From the NCBI GenBank assembly GCA_913052515.1, contig CAJXFJ010000078.1, positions 1 through 7,074 on the forward strand: a stretch of 7,074 nucleotides of DNA, in the 5' to 3' direction. A program made the translations under genes and the position numbers. Positions 1 through 5,250 of the stretch are shown piece after piece (within the stretch, counting starts at the first letter, position 1; each line of letters opens with the position of its first letter). The notes under the pieces were generated by a model. The model was not told the DNA's origin, did no database searches, and saw only the letters and a program-made list of their open reading frames with translations. This DNA comes from an uncultured Flavobacteriales bacterium. Its GTDB lineage: Bacteria; Bacteroidota; Bacteroidia; Flavobacteriales; Vicingaceae.

Positions 1-262
1 CAAAACTAATCAAATTAGCCCTGAAGATATTGAAGAAATGAAGGCATTGGCAGGAAACTATGAAACTCTTTTTAGCCGGAGAGCTATGAAGTATAAATCC
101 ATGGGACTTGCACAAAAAGAATTAGGTGAAGAAGATTACAAAAAGTTGATTTTAGAAGAATATACATTTCTAAAAAGACCAGTAGTTGTTTACGATAACT
201 TTATTTCTATTGGCTCATCAACAAAAGCAGTTGAATCGTTAAAAAGTCAATTCGATTCTTGA
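1..262 (+). CDS. ArsC/Spx-family reductase-like protein, 5'-truncated by window edge
   Basis: The reading frame is open from base 2, before the first ATG at 38, so the gene starts outside the window and only about the last 86 codons are present. What is visible matches the C-terminal half of the arsenate reductase (ArsC)/Spx thioredoxin-fold family. It has a helical stretch containing 'LFSRRAMKY', a 'MGLAQ..LGEEDYKKLI' segment, and then the family's 'LKRPVVVYDNFISIGSS' strand pair, where the Arg of the LKRP motif corresponds to the conserved oxyanion-binding arginine of ArsC. The N-terminal catalytic Cys motif lies upstream of the window, so I cannot say whether this copy is a true arsenate reductase, a thiol-redox regulator or another paralogue. 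The stop TGA overlaps the TTG start of the next gene, which suggests translational coupling. Confidence 0.8.
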   Translation, partial: KTNQISPEDIEEMKALAGNYETLFSRRAMKYKSMGLAQKELGEEDYKKLILEEYTFLKRPVVVYDNFISIGSSTKAVESLKSQFDS

Positions 263-1164
263 AAGTATCGCAACTTTTTAAAGCGCACTTAGCCTTACTT
301 GGTGCAAATATTATCTATGGTGTAAATTACTCCGTAGCAAAAGGCATTATGCCCAATTTTATTGAACCATTTGGGTTTATCTTCTGCCGAGTATTAGGGG
401 CATTAATTTTATTCTGGCTACTATCCTTTTTTACAAAAAAAGAACGGATACAATTCAAAGACATAATACGACTTTTTATTTGCGGCGTATTTGGTGTTGC
501 AGCCAATCAACTCATGTTCTTTTATGGATTAAATCTAACGAGTCCCATCAATTCAGCCATCATCATGACTTCTAACCCTATTTTGGTATTAATCATGTCG
601 GCTTGGATTATAAAGGAACGAATAACACCAACCAAAGTAGGAGGTATCTTTTTGGGACTAGCTGGTGCGGCTGGTTTAATTTTATATGGCAACAATTTGA
701 GTATAAGCAATGACACCTTTGAAGGTGATTTATTCATTTTTCTGAATGCTAGTTCCTATGCGATGTATTTAGTTTTGGTAAAGCCTTTAATGCATAAATA
801 TGAGCCTACTACCGTTATTAAATGGGTATTTCTTTTTGGGTTTTTAATTGTCATTCCCTTTGGGTTTAATCAATTTACTGAAATAAATTGGTCCTCTTTT
901 ACTCCTCAAATATGGGGTGGATTTTTGTTTGTGGTAATTGGAACCACTTTTTTGGCGTACCTCTTTAATATCTATGGCTTGAAACAAGTAAACCCATCTG
1001 TAGTGAGTACATATATCTATTCTCAACCATTTATTGCTACACTTGTTGCTTTAATTCTTCAGCAGGATGAATTGAACCTTGTCAAAATCATTTCTGCCTT
1101 GTTCATTTTTGCCGGGGTGTATCTTGTGAGCATAAGAAAACCGAAGCCTAAGGCAAATGCCTAA
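259..1164 (+). CDS. EamA/DMT-superfamily transporter (10 TM)
   Basis: This is a 301-residue, very hydrophobic protein with two tandem EamA repeats, at about residues 12-145 and 157-294. Each repeat has about five membrane helices, and a short basic tail (RKPKPKANA) follows. The repeat features are clear: a glycine-rich first helix ('GANIIYGVNYSVAKG'), 'NPILVLIMSAWIIKERITPTK' at the end of repeat 1, and 'YSQPFIATLVALILQQDELN' at the matching place in repeat 2. The drug/metabolite transporter superfamily exports or imports small metabolites across the inner membrane. The substrate cannot be read from sequence, and this copy is generic. The start is TTG at 259, in a TTGA overlap with the preceding stop. 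The first in-frame ATG, near 349, would delete helix 1, so TTG is preferred. The gene is probably co-transcribed with the ArsC-like gene. Confidence 0.92.
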   Translation: MKVSQLFKAHLALLGANIIYGVNYSVAKGIMPNFIEPFGFIFCRVLGALILFWLLSFFTKKERIQFKDIIRLFICGVFGVAANQLMFFYGLNLTSPINSAIIMTSNPILVLIMSAWIIKERITPTKVGGIFLGLAGAAGLILYGNNLSISNDTFEGDLFIFLNASSYAMYLVLVKPLMHKYEPTTVIKWVFLFGFLIVIPFGFNQFTEINWSSFTPQIWGGFLFVVIGTTFLAYLFNIYGLKQVNPSVVSTYIYSQPFIATLVALILQQDELNLVKIISALFIFAGVYLVSIRKPKPKANA

Positions 1165-1169
1165 TTTTG
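1162..1169 (+). promoter_or_regulatory. Bacteroidota -7 promoter element upstream of yicC
   Basis: TAATTTTG matches the Bacteroidota housekeeping sigma -7 consensus TAnnTTTG exactly. It begins on the stop codon of the transporter gene and ends 18 bases before the yicC ATG, a normal spacing for a short leader. No TTTG-like -33 element is visible 19-21 bases upstream. The promoter is inferred from one element only, and read-through from the upstream genes is equally possible. Confidence 0.4.
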
Positions 1170-1187
1170 TCGCTTTAATTATAGAGT

Positions 1188-2060
1188 ATGCTTCAATCAA
1201 TGACCGGCTTTGGAAGAGCCGAGGGAACTATTTCAGGAAAGAAAATCATTATTCAGCTTAAATCACTCAACAGTAAGCAGTCCGATATACACACTAAAAT
1301 TCCTAACTCATTTAAAGAAAAGGAATTAAACTACAGAAAACTCATTTCCAATAAGATAGGTAGAGGAAAAGTAGAAATGCTTTTGAGTTATGAGGACTTA
1401 GGAGAGAGCGGAGCTTTTCGAATTAATGAAGCCATTTTTAAAGGTTATTACGCTCAATTTCAAAAATTACAAGCTGAGTTAAATGACCAAAGCAATGATT
1501 TGATTGCAACCATTAGTCGATTACCTGAAGTGATCAAAGCAGAAGAAGCTAAACTTTCTGCCGAAGATTGGACAAAAATTGACCTCATTTTGGAACAAGC
1601 AGCAGAAGATCTCATTTCATTTAGAATTCAAGAAGGTAAAACACTTTACGACGATCTAAGCTCAAATATTGAAACTATAACAAATCTTCTAAATCAAGCG
1701 CTTAAATATGAAAATGAGCGTATTGAAATTGTAAAACAACGCTTGCTTAAAAACTTAGAAGAAAACGAACAAAAAGACAAAGTCGATAGTGATCGTTTTG
1801 AGCAAGAAATGATTTATTACTTAGAAAAATACGATGTTTCTGAAGAAAAAGTAAGGTTAGAAGCACATTGCAACTACTTTATGGAAACTATGAACTCAGA
1901 AGCTGGCCAAGGCCGAAAACTGGGTTTTATTTCGCAAGAAATTGGAAGAGAAATAAATACTCTAGGCTCTAAGGCCAACCATGCTGAAATGCAAAAGTTA
2001 GTTGTGCAAATGAAAGATGCACTAGAAAAAATTAAAGAACAAGTATTAAACGTATGGTAG
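1188..2060 (+). CDS. yicC: YicC/YloC-family endoribonuclease
   Basis: The product has 290 residues, the usual length for the family. It opens with the signature 'MLQSMTGFGRAEG' of the YicC N-terminal domain (about residues 1-155). It ends with the DUF1732-type domain (about 205-290), including 'GRKLGFISQEIGREINTLGS' from residue 242 and the closing 'EKIKEQVLNV'. The family is an Mg/Mn-dependent endoribonuclease that forms a ring-shaped hexamer; in E. coli it promotes decay of the small RNA RyhB. The GRKLGF variant (G where many proteins have D) is, from memory, common in Bacteroidota copies. The last seven bases overlap gmk, so the last codons are shared with the kinase start, which suggests coupled translation. 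YicC/YloC beside gmk is a recurring arrangement in bacteria. The ATG at 1188 is fixed by the N-terminal motif. Confidence 0.96.
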   Translation: MLQSMTGFGRAEGTISGKKIIIQLKSLNSKQSDIHTKIPNSFKEKELNYRKLISNKIGRGKVEMLLSYEDLGESGAFRINEAIFKGYYAQFQKLQAELNDQSNDLIATISRLPEVIKAEEAKLSAEDWTKIDLILEQAAEDLISFRIQEGKTLYDDLSSNIETITNLLNQALKYENERIEIVKQRLLKNLEENEQKDKVDSDRFEQEMIYYLEKYDVSEEKVRLEAHCNYFMETMNSEAGQGRKLGFISQEIGREINTLGSKANHAEMQKLVVQMKDALEKIKEQVLNVW

Positions 2061-2629
2061 GTAAATGCATCATTTTTTCAGCACCATCGGGCTCAGGTAA
2101 AACCACATTGGTTCATCACTTATTGGAGCAAGATATAGGTTTGGCCTTTTCAATTTCTGCTTGTACTCGTTCGCCTAGAGGTAAAGAAGTAAATGGTAAA
2201 GACTATTACTTTTTGAACATTGAAGATTTTAAGCAAAAAATAAAGGAAGATGCCTTTGTCGAATGGGAAGAGGTTTATACGGACCATTTTTATGGCACCT
2301 TAAAATCAGAGATTGAACGAATTTGGGGAGAAGGAAAAACAGTCATATTTGATGTAGATGTTGTAGGAGGTTTGAATCTCAAAAAGTATTTTAAAAAACA
2401 AGCTTTGGCCATATTTGTAATGCCTCCAGACCTACCTACTTTAGAAAAACGATTGAGAAGTAGAGGTACGGATGAAGAAGATCGCATTCAAAAGCGTTTA
2501 GCTAAATCGAAGCAAGAACTTGTGGTGGCAGATCAATTTGACCATATAATTTTGAATGATAGCTTAGAAAAAGCAAAACAAGAAGCTAGAACTGTGGTTA
2601 CTTCATTTTTAGAAAACAAAGAAATATGA
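2054..2629 (+). CDS. gmk: Guanylate kinase
   Basis: This cytosolic enzyme converts GMP + ATP to GDP + ADP, needed for GTP/dGTP supply and (p)ppGpp homeostasis. The 191 residues match the short bacterial form. The P-loop APSGSGKT is at residues 10-17. The GMP-binding segment follows, with S35, T38-R39, P41-R42, E45, G48 and Y51, then E70 and Y80-G81-T82. The DVDVVGG segment is at 100-106. The lid contains the RLRSRGTDEEDRI stretch, with arginines at about 133, 135, 137 and 144. All key residues are present. The second segment reads DVDVVGG where many homologues have DIDVQGA, a minor variation. The start overlaps the yicC end by 7 bp and the stop overlaps the nadD start by 4 bp (ATGA), so the three genes almost certainly share an mRNA. 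Confidence 0.98.
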   Translation: MVGKCIIFSAPSGSGKTTLVHHLLEQDIGLAFSISACTRSPRGKEVNGKDYYFLNIEDFKQKIKEDAFVEWEEVYTDHFYGTLKSEIERIWGEGKTVIFDVDVVGGLNLKKYFKKQALAIFVMPPDLPTLEKRLRSRGTDEEDRIQKRLAKSKQELVVADQFDHIILNDSLEKAKQEARTVVTSFLENKEI

Positions 2630-3201
2630 AGGTAGGTCTATTTTTCGGAACGTATAATCCAGTGCATGTGGGCCATATGGTAATTGCCAACTACATGGTG
2701 GAATTTACTGATTTGGATCAAGTATGGATGGTAGTTACCCCGCAAAACCCCTTTAAGCAAAAAGAGTCTATGCTTAAAGATTATGACCGCTTACATTTAA
2801 TGCGACTAGCCATAGGTGATGATGAGCGACTAAAAGCTTCAGACATTGAATTTGGTTTAAAACAACCAAACTATACTTCTGACACTTTAGCTTATTTAAA
2901 GGAGAAATTCAGTGACTATAATTTTGCTCTAATTATGGGTGCTGATAATCTAAATCACTTTCACAAGTGGAAAAATCATGAATTGATTTTAGAGAACCAT
3001 GACTTGTATGTTTATCCTCGTCTAGACTCGAATGAAGGTGGTGAATTAAGACAACATTACAAAGTCAATTATGTAGAAGCTCCGGTAATGAAAGTTTCAT
3101 CTTCGTTTATTCGAAAAGCTATTTCTGAAGGAAAAAAAGTAAACCACTACATGCCTAAAGAAGTAGCAGCTTATGTGGAAGAAATGAATTTGTATCGATA
3201 A
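2626..3201 (+). CDS. nadD: Nicotinate-nucleotide adenylyltransferase
   Basis: NadD adenylylates nicotinate mononucleotide (NaMN + ATP to deamido-NAD + PPi), the penultimate step of NAD synthesis in the cytosol. The 191-residue protein has the nucleotidyltransferase signature GTYNPVHVGH at residues 8-17 (the GxxxPxHxGH loop with its two histidines), a central 'IMGADNL' segment that contacts the nicotinate moiety in known NadD structures, and the C-terminal 'VSSSFIRKAI' (SxxxR ATP-binding motif). Length and motifs are intact. The start overlaps the gmk stop in ATGA, so translation is probably by re-initiation from gmk. There is no associated YqeK-like HD-domain gene as in Firmicutes. The gene ends the plus-strand cluster and converges on purQ across a 52-bp gap with no strong terminator. 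Confidence 0.97.
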   Translation: MKVGLFFGTYNPVHVGHMVIANYMVEFTDLDQVWMVVTPQNPFKQKESMLKDYDRLHLMRLAIGDDERLKASDIEFGLKQPNYTSDTLAYLKEKFSDYNFALIMGADNLNHFHKWKNHELILENHDLYVYPRLDSNEGGELRQHYKVNYVEAPVMKVSSSFIRKAISEGKKVNHYMPKEVAAYVEEMNLYR

Positions 3202-3253
3202 AGCCTATTCCAAGGTCTTGAATTTCCCTTGAAGTATCATGAAGTCACTTATA

Positions 3254-3952
3254 TTAGACAGTAGCGACAATCGCTTTCATCATACCTTCAAATATCTTAA
3301 GGCCATCTGTATTGCCTAACTCAATGTCAGCCGCTCTTTCAGGATGTGGCATCATACCAAAAACATTCTTGGTTTTATTGCAAACCCCTGCAATATTCTC
3401 TAAAGAGCCATTTGGATTAGCAGCAGCATTTATTTCGCCTTCTTCATTGCAATAGCGATAAATCACTTGATTGTTTGCATTCAAGTCTTTCAACATTTCC
3501 TCGGTTGCATAGTACCGACCTTCGGCGTGAGCAATTGGTATTTTTAATGCTTCATCCGTGTTCACTCCTGCATTTATAATCGAATCATTATTATCTGCTT
3601 TTAAGAATACATTTTTGCAGATAAACTTTTGATTATTATTGTGTAACAAAGTTCCTGGCAACAACTTAGACTCACACAAAATCTGAAAACCATTACAAAT
3701 CCCCATAACGTAACCGCCATTATTGGCATGCTTTACTACTTCTTTCATAATGGGTGAATAGTTAGCTATTGCGCCTGAACGTAAATAATCACCGTATGAA
3801 AACCCTCCAGGTAATATGATAAATTCAGCTCCTTTCAAGCTAGTATCTTTATGCCAAAGTCGCTCAACTTCATAACCCATAATGCTTTCTAAAACATAAA
3901 TCATGTCTTGATCACAATTGGATCCCGGGAAAGTAATCACACCAAATTTCAT
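3254..3952 (-). CDS. purQ: Phosphoribosylformylglycinamidine synthase, glutaminase subunit PurQ
   Basis: PurQ hydrolyses glutamine and passes ammonia to PurL, which converts FGAR to FGAM in step 4 of de novo purine synthesis. The 232-residue class-I glutamine amidotransferase shows the N-terminal 'FPGSNCDQD' typical of PurQ, the oxyanion strand 'ILPGGFSYGDYLRSGAI' (about 46-62), the nucleophile elbow GICNG with Cys86, a 'PIAHAEGRYYA' loop (about 139-149), and the 'MMPHPERA' motif supplying His203 and Glu205 of the catalytic triad. The length is normal for the free-standing subunit. A separate purQ implies a PurS-PurQ-PurL complex rather than the large fused PurL; purS and purL are not in this window. 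The gene has its own promoter-like sequence in the 57-bp gap after the membrane-protein gene. Confidence 0.97.
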   Translation of the reverse strand: MKFGVITFPGSNCDQDMIYVLESIMGYEVERLWHKDTSLKGAEFIILPGGFSYGDYLRSGAIANYSPIMKEVVKHANNGGYVMGICNGFQILCESKLLPGTLLHNNNQKFICKNVFLKADNNDSIINAGVNTDEALKIPIAHAEGRYYATEEMLKDLNANNQVIYRYCNEEGEINAAANPNGSLENIAGVCNKTKNVFGMMPHPERAADIELGNTDGLKIFEGMMKAIVATV

Positions 3953-3968
3953 ATCTTCAGATTTTTTG

Positions 3969-4001
3969 CAAAGGTAATTAAATCAATATATGGAGTCTAA
4001 A
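3969..4001 (-). promoter_or_regulatory. Predicted purQ promoter (-33/-7)
   Basis: On the minus strand, TACCTTTG (3969-3976) matches the Bacteroidota -7 consensus TAnnTTTG exactly. TTTA (3998-4001) sits 21 bases upstream, an acceptable one-mismatch TTTG -33 box at normal spacing. The -7 box ends 16 bases before the purQ ATG, giving a short leader. The modest GAAGA just before the ATG may aid ribosome binding. This is the best two-part promoter in the window. No riboswitch-like structure fits in so short a leader. Confidence 0.55.
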
Positions 4002-4009
4002 GAACAAGC

Positions 4010-4951
4010 CTAAATAAATCCCCATATTTCATTCAATTGAAAGGTTAAAATGAAGAAGAAAACCAATTGAATGATCCACTTTCTTTTAAACCCTTTGTAG
4101 AACCAAATGTAGAATGCCGATAAAGCAAGCACTAATAAGTATGCTAGTAGTCCATTTGTAGGTTGGAAGCAAAGTAAAACGATTGAAATAATTAAAAAAA
4201 TCAGAAGCACACTCATCTGATTTCTTTGTTGTACTATTAATTTAGATTGATTTGCAAAAGCCTGAAATATTCCCAACAAACCACAGATTCCCAAGAAGAC
4301 TATATTTACTATAGTAGCTGCGGATAAGACAAATTTTTCGTGAATGCCATTCAAAGCAAAAGCAATATCTAAGTCAAATAAATATTTAGCAGATGAATAG
4401 TAAATCCATGGCACCGTAAGACCAACCAAAGCCGTAATGTGTTCCTTGGGTTGGAAAGTTCTAAAAATAATTAGGGCAAAAAATGGCAAAAGATAAAAAG
4501 CCATAAGGGGTAAGTAAAAAAGACTTGAAAAGCTAATCATTAAAGCCACCGTAAAAATTGAGGATTGAACTTGTTTCTCATGGCTCAACTGAAACATGAG
4601 ATAAAACGCAATAATCAAAATAAAGAAGCCCAATAAGGGTTCAAAAATCCAATTTTGACTAAAAAAAAGACTCAGGCCTACCATTGGGAATAACCAAAAA
4701 CTGGCTCCTTTATGAGTAGGCAACTTATGCTGAGCGAGTAAGCTGGAAAGCAAGTAAATAAGTAGTAACGAAAAAAATAGTGAAAGTGAAGTAACTAAAA
4801 AACTAGAAAGCAATGGACTAAATTCTATAATTACTAAGTCTATCGGCGAATTCAATTCATCAAGTTCAAAAAAGAAACTACTTAACACAGCAAATAGTGC
4901 AAGTAGAATATTGACTGTCAATAAAATATGATGAAACTTAAAAACTCTCAT
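4010..4951 (-). CDS. DUF6427-like polytopic membrane protein of unknown function
   Basis: This is a 313-residue integral inner-membrane protein with about 9-11 predicted helices, for example near residues 7-28, 47-72, 102-121, 128-164, 170-186, 207-229, 247-263, 268-284 and 290-308. It lacks obvious catalytic motifs. The hydrophilic segments 'LAQHKLPTHKG' (about 72-82) and 'FRTFQPKEHITALVGLTVPW' (mid-protein) resemble the conserved loops of the Bacteroidota family I know as DUF6427. Some members are, from memory, mislabelled in databases as beta-carotene monooxygenase, and I see no support for that activity. The layout recalls glycosyltransferase-like or acyltransferase-like polytopic proteins, but this is not evidence of function. 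The gene lies upstream of purQ on the same strand and divergent from a 61-aa membrane protein that probably works with it. The start ATG at 4951 is followed directly by a basic residue and helix 1. Confidence 0.75.
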   Translation of the reverse strand: MRVFKFHHILLTVNILLALFAVLSSFFFELDELNSPIDLVIIEFSPLLSSFLVTSLSLFFSLLLIYLLSSLLAQHKLPTHKGASFWLFPMVGLSLFFSQNWIFEPLLGFFILIIAFYLMFQLSHEKQVQSSIFTVALMISFSSLFYLPLMAFYLLPFFALIIFRTFQPKEHITALVGLTVPWIYYSSAKYLFDLDIAFALNGIHEKFVLSAATIVNIVFLGICGLLGIFQAFANQSKLIVQQRNQMSVLLIFLIISIVLLCFQPTNGLLAYLLVLALSAFYIWFYKGFKRKWIIQLVFFFILTFQLNEIWGFI

Positions 4952-4953
4952 TG

Positions 4954-4969
4954 CTGTACAAGGATACAG
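4954..4969 (-). promoter_or_regulatory. CTGTA-N6-TACAG inverted repeat at the start of the DUF6427-like gene
   Basis: A perfect 5-bp inverted repeat with a 6-base centre ends two bases before the ATG at 4951. On the minus strand its centre contains TATCCTTG (4959-4966), a one-mismatch version of the -7 box TAnnTTTG. It could be a repressor operator over the promoter, or an RNA hairpin next to the start codon; the two readings are mutually exclusive. The arms are short enough to arise by chance. No convincing -33 box is present. Confidence 0.25.
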
Positions 4970-5025
4970 TTTTAATACTTGTCATAAAATTGATTTTTTC
5001 TAAAAAGAGAAAGCGCAATATTTTA

Positions 5026-5033
5026 TACATTTG
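5026..5033 (+). promoter_or_regulatory. Bacteroidota -7 promoter element for the 61-aa membrane protein gene
   Basis: TACATTTG is an exact TAnnTTTG match and ends 17 bases before the ATG at 5051. The region about 20-30 bases upstream is T-rich but has no clear TTTG box. It lies in the 99-bp divergent gap, whose other end serves the DUF6427-like gene, so the two membrane-protein genes appear to be transcribed outward from one intergenic region. Confidence 0.45.
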
Positions 5034-5050
5034 TCAAAAATATTTTAGCT

Positions 5051-5236
5051 ATGACTTGGAATGAGATAGTTTACGGATTAGGCGATTTATTAGAGTGGAC
5101 ATTTGGAATTCTTCCTACTTTGGGCAATTTGCCAAACGCACTATTTTCTCTTGTAATATTAGGTGGTCTAGTCTTTTGGATTTTGGAGTTGAAAAAATAT
5201 AAAGCTAAAGCCGAAAGAACAGGTGGAATTGAATAA
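5051..5236 (+). CDS. Small single-TM membrane protein (61 aa), DUF6341-like in layout
   Basis: This short but credible gene has an ATG start, a correctly placed -7 promoter box, and no overlap with other genes. The protein begins with an amphipathic, Trp-containing segment (MTWNEIVYGLGDLLEWTFG). It has one strong membrane helix at about residues 28-47 ('NALFSLVILGGLVFWILELK') followed by a basic then polar tail (KKYKAKAERTGGIE), so the C-terminus is probably cytoplasmic. The order amphipathic N-terminus, single TM ending in an aromatic-W/M-x-x-L-K pattern, and charged tail recalls the roughly 70-aa DUF6341 family, which I remember beside DUF6427 and purD in Flavobacteriia. The homology is inference from layout and context, not from an alignment. 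Its role is unknown; a small subunit or stabiliser of the neighbouring polytopic protein is plausible. Confidence 0.8.
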   Translation: MTWNEIVYGLGDLLEWTFGILPTLGNLPNALFSLVILGGLVFWILELKKYKAKAERTGGIE

Positions 5237-5250
5237 GATTTTTAAATCTT
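5235..5250. terminator. AT-rich palindrome across the convergent stop codons (possible weak bidirectional terminator)
   Basis: AAGATTT-TT-AAATCTT is a perfect 7-bp inverted repeat. It overlaps the final two bases of the 61-aa gene's stop TAA (5234-5236) and contains the purD stop (5242-5244 on the minus strand). The two genes are only 5 bp apart, so this is the only place a shared 3' end could form. The stem is A/T-rich with a 2-base centre, and no long U-run follows in either direction. Termination is therefore only a possibility. Confidence 0.3.

Noticed and set aside
522..737. Open frame on the minus strand within the EamA gene (71 codons)
   Set aside because: It lies antisense to a well-supported transporter gene, has no recognisable motif, and reads as a shadow of its codons. 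The same applies to 844-1026.
2290..2487. Open frame on the minus strand inside gmk
   Set aside because: It is antisense to conserved guanylate kinase codons, and its composition looks like a shadow, not a gene.
2547..2554. TAATTTTG inside gmk, about 70 bases before nadD, as an internal promoter
   Set aside because: It lies within coding sequence and has no -33 box noted. A few such matches are expected by chance in 7 kb of AT-rich DNA, and nadD is already coupled to gmk by overlap.
2919..2926. TAATTTTG inside nadD as a promoter
   Set aside because: No gene starts downstream on the plus strand before the convergent purQ, so it is most likely a chance match.
3202..3253. CAAGG (3211-3215) and CCTTG (3227-3231) as a terminator hairpin between the convergent nadD and purQ genes
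   Set aside because: The stem is only 5 bp with an 11-base loop and no following U-run on either strand. I see no convincing terminator in this 52-bp gap.
4010..4951. Calling the polytopic protein a beta-carotene monooxygenase, a label I recall seeing on similar proteins
   Set aside because: I see no conserved catalytic residues for such chemistry, and the label is probably a propagated database error.
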